From Phycisphaerae bacterium (GTDB lineage: Bacteria; Planctomycetota; Phycisphaerae; UBA1845; Fen-1342): DNA of 13,726 nucleotides. Every line of letters begins with the position of its first letter. Positions within the stretch are counted from its first letter, which is position 1. Positions 7,501 through 13,365 of this stretch are shown here, one piece after another. Below the pieces are notes generated by a model, which was not told the DNA's origin, searched no databases, and was given only the letters and a program-made list of their open reading frames with translations. The position numbers and the translations under genes were made by a program. The DNA is taken from NCBI GenBank assembly GCA_020058145.1, contig JAGVEP010000265.1:1-13726 (forward strand), written 5' to 3'.

Positions 7501-8698
7501 CTTCGTCGCCGTCGCGGGGGGCGACTACCACAGCTTGGGGCTGAAGTCCGACGGCTCGATCAGGGCGTGGGGATGGAACCTAGTTGGGCAATGCAACGTC
7601 CCGGCGCCCAACAGCGGCTTCGTCGCCGTTGCCGCGGGCGTGGGTGAGTTTCGTCATGATGCTGATGGTGGACACAGCCTGGGCCTGACGGCCGACGGCT
7701 CGATCGTGGCGTGGGGAAACAACGCCTACGGCCAATGCAACGTCCCGGCGCCCAACAGCGGCTTCGTCGCCGTCGCCGGGGGCTGGTACCACAGCCTGGG
7801 CCTGAAAGCCGGCGGCGGAGCATCAGGCGCGTGCTGCCAGCCGAACGGCTCCTGCACAATGACCGCGCAGGCTGATTGCACCGGCACCTGGCAGGGCGCC
7901 GCGACCGATTGCGACCCGAATCCCTGCCCGCAGCCCTCGGGCGCGTGCTGCGCGGTCGATGGTTCTTGCACGGTGACGTTGCAGGCGAACTGCGCGGGCA
8001 CGTGGCACGGCGAATGGACCAGTTGCACTCCGAACAACTGCCCGCAGCCGCCGGGCGCGTGCTGCTACCCGGACGCCTCGTGTGCAGTGACGACTCAGGG
8101 TGGTTGCACCGGTGTTTGGCACGCCGAGTGGCCGGACTGCGGCGTCGCACAGTGCCCGCAGCCAACCGGCGCGTGCTGCTACCCGGACGGCTCGTGTGCA
8201 GTGACGACGCAAGGCGGGTGTACGGGAGTTTGGCACGCGGAGTGGGCGAACTGCGCGGTGGCGCAGTGTCCGCAACCAACCGGCGCCTGCTGCTACGCAG
8301 ATGGTCTGTGCGCCATAACGACGCAAACCAGTTGCACTGGCACCTGGCATGGCGAGTGGACGAACTGCGATCCAAACCCGTGCCCGGCACCGGAACCGGG
8401 CGCTTGCTGCATGTCCGGCGGGGTGTGCGAAGCACACACGCCGGCGGAGTGCCAAACCGTCGGCGGCCTGTTCCAGGGTCCCGGCACGGCTTGCGCGCCC
8501 GGCGTGTGTGCCACGTGTGTCGGCGACTGCAATTGCGACGGATTCATCGACTTTGAGGACATCAACCCGTTCGTCGTCGCCATCAGCGTCGCAACGGCGT
8601 GCAATCTCGACAACTGCGACACGAACGGCGATGGGTACGTCGACTTTGAGGACATTAACCCGTTCGTCGTGCTGATCAGCACGGGCAGTTGTCCATAG
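4592..8698 (+). CDS. giant secreted RCC1-repeat protein with Cys-rich units and dockerin-like C-terminus
   Basis: From ATG 4592 the product has 1368 residues. Order of parts: an unusually long N-terminal leader; a hydrophobic segment MLTLVVAASSAVLLV with cleavage expected after PPANA; 7 RCC1-like units of about 39 residues; 4 six-cysteine units; 14 more RCC1-like units; 6 more six-cysteine units; and a dockerin-like pair of Ca-binding loops. RCC1 repeats (core VAWGxNxxGQCNVPAPNSGF, then VAGGxxHSLGLKADG) fold as seven-bladed propellers in characterised proteins; here they would be an extracellular binding scaffold. No catalytic motif is seen. The start is uncertain. ATG 4592 has a strong GGAGG; GTG 4715 would give a textbook 31-residue signal peptide (RRRAR before the hydrophobic core) but lacks a good ribosome site; ATG 4748 has only a weak one. 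The frame is also open back to 4373. It precedes the C25 peptidase gene on the same strand by 611 nt. Confidence 0.88.
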   Translation: MQGNGHILLGTPCEGVGHAHNESAGHRCLASIRARSGRDGSVNTGFRRRARCMLTLVVAASSAVLLVPPANAQDVGSIVAWGYNGSGQCNVPAPNSGFVAVAGGGSHSLGLKADGTIVAWGYNYYGQCNVPAPNSGFIAVAGGWGHSLGLKADGSLVAWGYNQYGQCNVPAPNADFIGIAAGAQHSLGVKADGSIVAWGSNGYGQCNVPAPNSGFVAVAGGSSHSLGLKADGSIAAWGQNSSGQCNVPAPNSGFVAVAAGGWHSLGLKANGSIVAWGSNSDGQRNVPAPNSGFVAVAGGARHSLGLKTNGSIVAWGQNSPYGQCNVPVPNTAFVAIAGGDYHSLGVKAASGACCFASSVCEEVTGTACTQAGGVYHGDFTTCATYPCPPACCFGDGSCQALDPGPCTAAGGSPQAPGSNCSPNLCPQPGACCFADGHCEMSDVIAPGNCAPGGTYLGNNTNCAPNLCPQPTAVCCNPDGSCAVTTAADCTGIWHHQWPDCSVAQCLPYDQGSIVGWGALVVVPQSKLTNLVAVAAGEVHSLGLTADGSIVAWGNNAHGQCNVPAPNSGFVGVAGGYIHSLGLKADGSIVAWGDNYDGQCNVPGPNNDFVGVAGGLYHSLGVKADGSIVAWGYNVYGQGNVPAPNSGFVAAAGGWAHSLGLKADGSIVAWGCGYPYDYGQCNVPAPNSGFVAVAGGAYHSLGLKADGSIVAWGYNSYGQCNVPAPNSDFVAVAAAHYHSLGLKANGSIVAWGSGYPGDPPAPNGDFVAVAAGGGYYGDHSLGLKGDGSLVAWGDNGSGQCNVPAPNSGFVAVAGGYAHTLGLRADGSVVAWGGNTWYQCNVPAPNSGFVAVAGGGYHSLGLKADGSLVAWGGNDAGQCNVPAPNSGFVAVAGGWGHSLGVKADGSIVAWGSNYDYYGTYYAGQCNVPAPNSGFVGVAGGYIHSLGLRADGSIVAWGYNGYGQCNVPAPNSAFVAVAGGDYHSLGLKSDGSIRAWGWNLVGQCNVPAPNSGFVAVAAGVGEFRHDADGGHSLGLTADGSIVAWGNNAYGQCNVPAPNSGFVAVAGGWYHSLGLKAGGGASGACCQPNGSCTMTAQADCTGTWQGAATDCDPNPCPQPSGACCAVDGSCTVTLQANCAGTWHGEWTSCTPNNCPQPPGACCYPDASCAVTTQGGCTGVWHAEWPDCGVAQCPQPTGACCYPDGSCAVTTQGGCTGVWHAEWANCAVAQCPQPTGACCYADGLCAITTQTSCTGTWHGEWTNCDPNPCPAPEPGACCMSGGVCEAHTPAECQTVGGLFQGPGTACAPGVCATCVGDCNCDGFIDFEDINPFVVAISVATACNLDNCDTNGDGYVDFEDINPFVVLISTGSCP
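4817..5638 (+). repeat. RCC1-like repeat block 1, seven units
   Basis: Seven tandem units of 39-40 residues (117-120 nt), each starting GS(I/L)VAWG or a close variant. All but the last end in HSLG(L/V)K(A/T)(D/N); the last ends HSLGVKAA. The count of seven equals one complete RCC1 propeller. DNA of the framework is almost identical between units, including third codon positions, while two short stretches per unit vary. Confidence 0.9.
5639..6121 (+). repeat. Cys-rich block 1, four six-cysteine units
   Basis: Four units of about 37-43 residues with the pattern ACC or VCC, then C, C, C and C, often ending in CPQP or CPP. Units 1-3 are looser, with longer spacers (for example GACCFADGHC, ACTQAGGVYHG). 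Unit 4 (VCCNPDGSCAVTTAADC) resembles the units of block 2. Regular cysteine pairs suggest small disulfide-bonded modules acting as spacers outside the cytoplasm. Confidence 0.8.
6122..7813 (+). repeat. RCC1-like repeat block 2, fourteen units
   Basis: Fourteen units averaging about 40 residues, consistent with two consecutive seven-bladed propellers. The first unit (GSIVGWGALVVVPQSKL) lacks the GQCNVPAPNSGF core and looks degenerate. Unit 7 (6824-6946) lost GQCNV and has a longer second loop. Unit 11 (7298-7435) and unit 13 (7553-7696) carry loop insertions of about 7-9 residues. Confidence 0.9.
7814..8515 (+). repeat. Cys-rich block 2, six six-cysteine units
   Basis: Five closely related units follow the form GACCxxDGSCxVTTQxxC, then TG(T/V)WH(G/A)EW, then two more cysteines and CPQP. 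A sixth (GACCMSGGVCEAHTPAEC) is divergent and leads into the dockerin-like end. Units 3 and 4 are nearly identical at protein and DNA level, indicating recent duplication. A stranded partial unit lies just after the gene's stop codon. Confidence 0.85.
8516..8695 (+). other. dockerin-like C-terminal domain of the RCC1 protein
   Basis: Two EF-hand-type loops, GDCNCDGFIDFEDINPFV and DTNGDGYVDFEDINPFV, each with D/N/D at positions 1, 3 and 5, Gly at 6, and Asp at 9 and 12, as in type I dockerin calcium loops. The helix after each loop begins INPFV instead of the usual clostridial Leu-rich segment. Type I dockerins bind cohesins; a cohesin partner for this version is not in the window. Confidence 0.8.
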
Positions 8699-8767
8699 GG
8701 TGCCTGCACGGGCGTCTGGCACGGTGAATGGTCGAACTGCGACCCGAATCCGTGCCCGCCGCCGTAA
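8699..8767 (+). pseudogene. orphan in-frame fragment of a Cys-rich repeat after the RCC1 stop codon
   Basis: Directly after the TAG (8696-8698), and in the same frame, the DNA reads GACTGVWHGEWSNCDPNPC followed by PPP and TAA (8765-8767). This matches the second half of the six-cysteine units (CTGTWHGEWTNCDPNPCP), joined to a bare GAC. It appears to be the stranded end of an older, longer repeat array. It has no start codon and would be translated only by readthrough of the TAG. Confidence 0.75.
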
Positions 8768-8772
8768 GACGT

Positions 8773-9004
8773 CCGACACGGAGGTCGGCCGCTCCACAGG
8801 CCGGCCGGTACGGAGCCCAGCCGCTACCGCCTAATCCGAGACGACCGCGCGAGCGGTCGGAAATGCGTCCGCGAGCAACCGCAGAAGTGTCCGCGAGCGG
8901 TCGGAGGCTGACCGATAGCTCGCGCTATCGGCTCGGATTGCGGGACGGGCCGACTCGGAGGTCGGCCGCTACATCCCGGACGGCCGACACGGAGGTCGGC
9001 CGCT
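8773..9004. repeat. cluster of palindromic intergenic repeats
   Basis: Three 21-nt copies of CCGAC(A/T)CGGAGGTCGGCCGCT lie at 8773-8793, 8950-8970 and 8984-9004. Each folds: GGCCGAC/GTCGGCC around a 6-nt loop in the last two, CCGAC/GTCGG in the first. Two further perfect stems lie between them: CGACCGC/GCGGTCG (8842-8859, loop GCGA) and CCGATAG/CTATCGG (8912-8931, loop CTCGCG). The motif GAGCGGTCGGA also occurs twice. They resemble REP-like elements and sit where transcription of the RCC1 gene should end. No transposase is nearby. Confidence 0.75.
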
Positions 9005-9112
9005 ATCGCCGAGGATCGGACGCCGCTGGCCGCAAAAGGCGCTTTGAGGTTCGAGAAAAGGCGCAACCGCCGGCCCAATCCCGCCCGGCCACGTCATTCC
9101 CATCATTTTCCA

Positions 9113-9142
9113 TTGCTATCTATGGTCGCAATGCGGTATCGT
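9113..9142 (+). promoter_or_regulatory. possible promoter for the C25 peptidase gene
   Basis: TTGCTA at 9113-9118 (4 of 6), an 18-nt spacer, and TATCGT at 9137-9142 (4 of 6), in a locally AT-richer patch within GC-rich DNA. Transcription would start near 9149 and leave a leader of about 160 nt. A second -10-like CATAAT (9197-9202) has no matching -35. Confidence 0.35.
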
Positions 9143-9221
9143 GGGCTGTGTCAGGCCAACGGTGCCCGCCGCCCGCGTGTCGGCCGCCGTTAGCCCCATA
9201 ATCGCGCACGGGGGAGTGGAT

Positions 9222-9251
9222 GGCTCGGTTCCGAGCCGCGTGGTTCGGCTC
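9222..9251 (+). promoter_or_regulatory. alternative hairpins in the leader of the C25 peptidase gene
   Basis: GGCTCGG (9222-9228) can pair with CCGAGCC (9231-9237). The overlapping GAGCCG (9233-9238) can instead pair with CGGCTC (9246-9251). The two stems share the middle segment and exclude one another, about 60-90 nt before the ATG. This is a geometry seen in attenuators, but no terminator-type T-run is present, so function is uncertain. Confidence 0.35.
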
Positions 9252-9309
9252 CAAATGAGATATCTGAACCGCAAGATGGGATAAGTGGCACTCACGGGGC
9301 GAGGACGCA

Positions 9310-12300
9310 ATGATGCACCTGCAAACATCGAAGAATCGGACCGGCTGGCAATTCGCTACGGGCGTCGTGCTGTTGGTGGCATTGGCCGCAACGGCTGCCG
9401 CCGGCTCGGGCAATTACCTGATTGTCGCAGCCCAGGACTACGTCGGCTCCGCGCCGCTTGCTCAGTTCGCCGCCGCGAAGTCTGCGATGGGCTTCACTGT
9501 CTCGGTCTACGCGGTCCCCGCGGGCACCAGCCGCGCCGCTATCAAGAATCAGATTCTCAGCTTGTGGGGCACACCCGAGGCACCGAAGTACATCCTGCTC
9601 ATCGGCGACACCGATGGCGACACATCCGGAGCGGCCACGATCCCGCACTGGACCGGCAGCGGCAGCCGTGCGGCCGCCACCGACCTGCCCTACGCCTGCA
9701 TGGACGCCGGCGACGATTGGTACCCGGAGATTTACATCGGGCGCTTCTCGGTCCGCACGGTGCAGCAGCTCCAGGACGTGGTCAACAAGAGCCTGTATGT
9801 CGAGGCCGGCAATTACCAGGACCCGAACTACGTCAAACGCGCCGCCCTGCTGGCCAGCAGTGACACCACGACGGAATCCGAGCAACTGCACGACTGGATC
9901 ATTGCGAACTACCTGGAGCCGGCCGACTTCACCCCCATCCGCATCTACGCCAACCAGGGTGGCAACACCCCCGAGATCACCGCCGCCGTTAACTATGGCT
10001 GCCTCTTCGTGACCTACTTTGGCCATAGCGGCTCCACCGGCTGGTCCTCCCCGACCTTCGGCCAGCCGAACGTGAACGCGCTGGCCAACAACGGTCTGTA
10101 TGGCCTGGTCATGGGTTGGTCCTGCAACACCGCCAACTACCCGACTAACGAGTGTTTCGGCGAGACGTGGCTCCGCAAGCCCAACGGCGGCGCCGCGGCG
10201 TACCTGTCGGCGTCCAACTACGTCTGGTGGGGCAGCGTCGAGGCATGGGAATCGTCCCGACGCATGGAGAAGTATTTCTACCAGTCGTTTTTTGTGGACG
10301 GCATTTGGGAGGTCCGGCCCGCCTGGCACGCCGCGCTGTGGCGGCTGCTGGCCGATCCCGATTTCGGACCGACCCACGACCACACCCGCAACATCTTCGA
10401 GGAGTTCGTGCTCCTCGGTGACCCGGCGCTGGCGCTGCCGCGCGGCGTCGCGTTCGGCCTCGTGGCCACGCCGGCTTCGCAAGACCTGTGCTCTCCGCCG
10501 GCCACACAGGCCATCTACGCGGTCACTGCTGAGTCCTTCATGGGCTTTGCCGAGCCGGTGACGTTGTCCGCCGCCGGATTGCCGCCCGGGGCCAGCGCGC
10601 AATTCGATGTCAACGGCGTGGCGCCGCCGTTCACTTCGCACCTGACGATCAGTGGACTCAACGCGGGCAGTGCCGGCAGCTACAACGTCACCATCACCGG
10701 CACCACAGCGAGCCTGACGAGGAACACGGTCGTCGGTTTGAACATCACCAACGGGGCACCCGCCGGGGCAACGCTGCTGACGCCGCCGGACGGCGCCGTC
10801 GAGGTCTTGCGGACGCCGACGCTGACGTGGCAGGCGGTGCCGCAGGGCCTGACCTATGACGTGCAAATCGCGCGCGACGCCGGCTTCGCAAATGTAGTTT
10901 ACACCGCGACGGCGACGGGCCCATCGCACACGGTGACGATCTACCTCGACGCCCAGACGACGTACTACTGGCATGTGCGGGCCGCGAACGCGTGCGGTAC
11001 GGGCACCTACTCCGCCCCGTTCAGCTTCACGACGTCTCCCCAGCGAGATTACTTCACTGAGCTGTTCGTGCCCGAGGCCCACGCCTTCGATCTCGACGGT
11101 CACACCCTCGGACTCGTGCCGGACGGCTCTGAAAGCTACTTCGACTTCTGCACGGTGCCCATCGCCGCGTTGCCGTCGAACCCCGTGGGCGGTACACCGC
11201 TAACGATGGCTGACGACACCTCGGTCCAGGTCACGCCGAGCCACTCCGTGTCGCTCTACGGAGTCTCGTACAACAGTCTCTGGATTAGCAGCAACGGATA
11301 CCTCACGTTCGGCGGCGGTGACGGTACGTTTACCGAGTCGTTCCAGGCGCATTTCAGCCAGCCCCGCGTGGCGGCGCTGTTCGACGACCTCAACCCCGCC
11401 ACCGGCGGCACAGTCAGTTGGAAGGAATACGCCAACCGCGTCGTCGTGACCTGGCAGAACGTGCCCGAATACGGCACCACGAACAGCAACACCTTCCAGA
11501 TTGAGTTGTTCACCAATGGCGAGATTCACCTGAGCTGGCTCGGCGTCGCCGTCCACGACTGCCTCACCGGCGTCTCGGCCGGTCAGGGCATTCCAGGCGA
11601 TTTTGTCGAGATGGACTTGACGGCGGCCGGTCCCTGCACGTGGGCGGAGTTCACGCTCGCCGCCAACCCCCCGGCGCAGAGCATCTGTGCGCCGGCCAGC
11701 GCGAGCTACCAGATTGAGGTCTCGCAGAATCTCGGCTTCAATGAACCCGTTACGCTCTCGGCCAGCGGCCTCCCGCCGGGCACGAGCGTCGGCTTCAGCG
11801 TTAACCCGGGCGTGCCGCCCTTCACCAGCGTTATGACGATCAGCAACACCGCCGCGGCCCCTCCTGGTGATTACACGCTCCAGGTTCTGGGCGACGCCAG
11901 CAGTATGCAGCGCTACGTGAACGTCGGACTCGGCATCGCCACGGGCGTCCCGCCGACGGTCGTGCTCACGAGTCCCGCCGATGGCCAGACCGATGTGACC
12001 TGGACGCCGACGCTCACCTGGCAGGCAGCCGCTCAGGCTGCGAACTACGAGTTGCAGGTTGCCACTGACGCCAACTTCACCCAGGTGGTCTACAGCCACA
12101 GCACTTCCGGGACTTCTGACACGCTGCAGGATTCTCTGCAGCCGTTCACGGTGTACTACTGGCACGTGCGCGGCGTGAACGTGTGCGGCAACGGTTCATT
12201 CTCAACGACTTTCCACTTTACGACGATCGACCAACCCGACTATTTCACCGAGCTATTCGCGCCGACCTCTGGCAACTGGGACCTGCACAACTACACGGTG

Positions 12301-13020
12301 CACTGCATTCCCGACGGCAGCGGCAGCTTCTACCGCGCCTGTGGCTTTGCCGTGACCGCTCTGCCCACGAATCCCGCCGGCGGTACGTCTTTGGCTCTGG
12401 GTGATGATACGTTTGCACAGGTCTCGCCCAGTCAGCCGGTTGCCCTTTATGGTCACTCGTACCCCTCGCTATACGTCTGCAGCAACGGCTACATCACGTT
12501 TACGGCCGGGGACGGCACGTATAACGAATCACTCGCCGCACATTTCAATCAGCCGCGCGTGTCGGCACTCTTTGACGACCTGAACCCTGGCACGGGCGGC
12601 ACGGTGAGTTGGAAACAGACGGCCGACCGCGTCGCGGTCACGTGGCTCAACGTGCCTGAGTACGGGCAGCAGAATCAGAACACGTTCCAGGTCGAGCTGT
12701 TGCACACGGGCGCCGTTCATGTGACCTGGCTCAATATCGCGTCCGTCGACGGCCTCGCGGGCTTGTCGCTGGGCCTCGGCGTGCCCCCGGACTTCCAGGA
12801 AACCGACCTGTCCGCCGTCGGTGGCTGCCTCGGCGACCTGAATTGTGATGCTGCGGTTGACTTCGACGACATCAATCCGTTCGTCCTGGCACTGAGCGAC
12901 CCGGCCGGGTATGCGGCCATGTACCCGAACTGCAGCAGCCTGAACGCCGACTGCGACGGCAACGGGTACGTGGACTTCGACGATATCAACCCCTTCGTCG
13001 CGATCCTGAGCGGCGGCTGA
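9310..13020 (+). CDS. secreted C25 (gingipain-type) cysteine peptidase with duplicated module and dockerin-like C-terminus
   Basis: The 1236-residue product starts with a signal peptide (hydrophobic segment about 17-30, TGVVLLVALAATAAA). The C25 domain spans about 34-378. The likely catalytic His239 lies in TYFGHSGS and Cys272 in MGWSCNTANY; IYIGRFSV and the closing FVLLGDPALAL are also typical of the family. Then comes a duplicated module of about 400 residues (381-776 and 780-1173). Each copy has an Ig-like part (FxEPVTLSAxGLPPG), an FN3-like part (PTLTWQA to TYYWHVR) and a third part (SNGYLTF, ALFDDLNP, GGTVSWK) resembling nidogen-type extracellular domains. A dockerin-like pair ends the protein (1173-1236). 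ATG 9310 has GAGG 5 nt upstream; ATG 9313 is an equal alternative. Role: extracellular protein cleavage, or processing of surface proteins; the substrate is unknown. C25 peptidases also include the PorU sortase of type IX secretion, but nothing here shows that system. Confidence 0.9.
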   Translation: MMHLQTSKNRTGWQFATGVVLLVALAATAAAGSGNYLIVAAQDYVGSAPLAQFAAAKSAMGFTVSVYAVPAGTSRAAIKNQILSLWGTPEAPKYILLIGDTDGDTSGAATIPHWTGSGSRAAATDLPYACMDAGDDWYPEIYIGRFSVRTVQQLQDVVNKSLYVEAGNYQDPNYVKRAALLASSDTTTESEQLHDWIIANYLEPADFTPIRIYANQGGNTPEITAAVNYGCLFVTYFGHSGSTGWSSPTFGQPNVNALANNGLYGLVMGWSCNTANYPTNECFGETWLRKPNGGAAAYLSASNYVWWGSVEAWESSRRMEKYFYQSFFVDGIWEVRPAWHAALWRLLADPDFGPTHDHTRNIFEEFVLLGDPALALPRGVAFGLVATPASQDLCSPPATQAIYAVTAESFMGFAEPVTLSAAGLPPGASAQFDVNGVAPPFTSHLTISGLNAGSAGSYNVTITGTTASLTRNTVVGLNITNGAPAGATLLTPPDGAVEVLRTPTLTWQAVPQGLTYDVQIARDAGFANVVYTATATGPSHTVTIYLDAQTTYYWHVRAANACGTGTYSAPFSFTTSPQRDYFTELFVPEAHAFDLDGHTLGLVPDGSESYFDFCTVPIAALPSNPVGGTPLTMADDTSVQVTPSHSVSLYGVSYNSLWISSNGYLTFGGGDGTFTESFQAHFSQPRVAALFDDLNPATGGTVSWKEYANRVVVTWQNVPEYGTTNSNTFQIELFTNGEIHLSWLGVAVHDCLTGVSAGQGIPGDFVEMDLTAAGPCTWAEFTLAANPPAQSICAPASASYQIEVSQNLGFNEPVTLSASGLPPGTSVGFSVNPGVPPFTSVMTISNTAAAPPGDYTLQVLGDASSMQRYVNVGLGIATGVPPTVVLTSPADGQTDVTWTPTLTWQAAAQAANYELQVATDANFTQVVYSHSTSGTSDTLQDSLQPFTVYYWHVRGVNVCGNGSFSTTFHFTTIDQPDYFTELFAPTSGNWDLHNYTVHCIPDGSGSFYRACGFAVTALPTNPAGGTSLALGDDTFAQVSPSQPVALYGHSYPSLYVCSNGYITFTAGDGTYNESLAAHFNQPRVSALFDDLNPGTGGTVSWKQTADRVAVTWLNVPEYGQQNQNTFQVELLHTGAVHVTWLNIASVDGLAGLSLGLGVPPDFQETDLSAVGGCLGDLNCDAAVDFDDINPFVLALSDPAGYAAMYPNCSSLNADCDGNGYVDFDDINPFVAILSGG
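10450..11637 (+). repeat. duplicated module of the C25 protein, copy 1
   Basis: Residues 381-776: Ig-like, FN3-like and nidogen-like parts in that order. It aligns with copy 2 along its full length with few gaps. Strongest blocks are QPRVAALFDDLNP, GGTVSWK and NVPEYG. Copies differ throughout, so the duplication is not very recent. Confidence 0.85.
11647..12828 (+). repeat. duplicated module of the C25 protein, copy 2
   Basis: Residues 780-1173, in the same order as copy 1, with matching blocks QPRVSALFDDLNP, GGTVSWK and NVPEYG. It leads directly into the dockerin-like end (LGDLNCD). Confidence 0.85.
12826..13017 (+). other. dockerin-like C-terminal domain of the C25 peptidase
   Basis: Two loops, GDLNCDAAVDFDDINPFV and DCDGNGYVDFDDINPFV, keep acidic or Asn ligands at positions 1, 3, 5, 9 and 12. 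They share the DINPFV helix start with the RCC1 protein. The first loop has Ala instead of Gly at position 6. Confidence 0.8.
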
Positions 13021-13365
13021 TTCGGCAGAGCACGTCTTGCGGCCCATGGCGGGGGGGCAGCGCGGCCGACCCGCCAGACGGCCCGGCGCCCTGCCATCCG
13101 GCCGCCCAGTGGTTGCGCGAAGGGCCTGACGACAAAAAAATGTGCGCCCCCCGGCCAGACCTGGCGCATGTGTCTTGTGGAGGCACGCCCACGGCGGTGC
13201 GGTGCCTCGCCCGCCGGTGGCCGTGGCCCGGATGGACGCAAAATTCGGCTTCCGCCGGCGATGCCGAGAGCGTATACTGGACCGTGGCCCGCGGTCGGCG
13301 TTGCCGCTGCTGCCCGTCGTGCGGTGGGCGAGAGCAGGACGCGCACGTCAATAGGAGGTAGGGCA
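13021..13365 (+). promoter_or_regulatory. intergenic region before the M6 peptidase gene, with a -10-like box
   Basis: This 345-nt gap is very GC-rich on its left side, with a G7 run near 13050 and an A7 run at 13134-13140, and I see no convincing terminator. TATACT at 13273-13278 is a good -10 box with no clear -35. A strong AGGAGGT at 13353-13359 lies 6 nt before the ATG at 13366. I see no gene in the gap. Confidence 0.35.

Noticed and set aside
4817..7813. Diversity-generating retroelement acting on the variable loops
   Set aside because: Variable codons often have the NNC shape (TAC, AAC, GAC, AGC, GGC), which is reminiscent. However, there is no reverse transcriptase, template repeat or single terminal variable region in the window, and the variation lies between tandem units of one gene. 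Ordinary selection and recombination suffice.
4817..7813. G6 runs in most RCC1 units as phase-variation tracts
   Set aside because: The runs encode the conserved Ala-Gly-Gly and are only six bases long. The full reading frame is intact, and there is no sign of slippage.
8773..9004. CRISPR array
   Set aside because: Only three copies of a self-complementary motif with unequal spacing (156 and 13 nt), no regular spacers and no cas genes.
8728..9201. 157-codon plus-strand frame after the RCC1 gene
   Set aside because: It translates the palindromic repeat cluster (TRRSAA, TEVGRY peptides), lacks a ribosome-binding site and has no domain. Repeats of this sort often yield spurious gene calls.
9292..11103. 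603-codon open frame antisense to the C25 peptidase gene
   Set aside because: It lies opposite a well-supported gene in high-GC DNA, with low-complexity Arg/Gly/Ala/Val composition and no recognisable domain.
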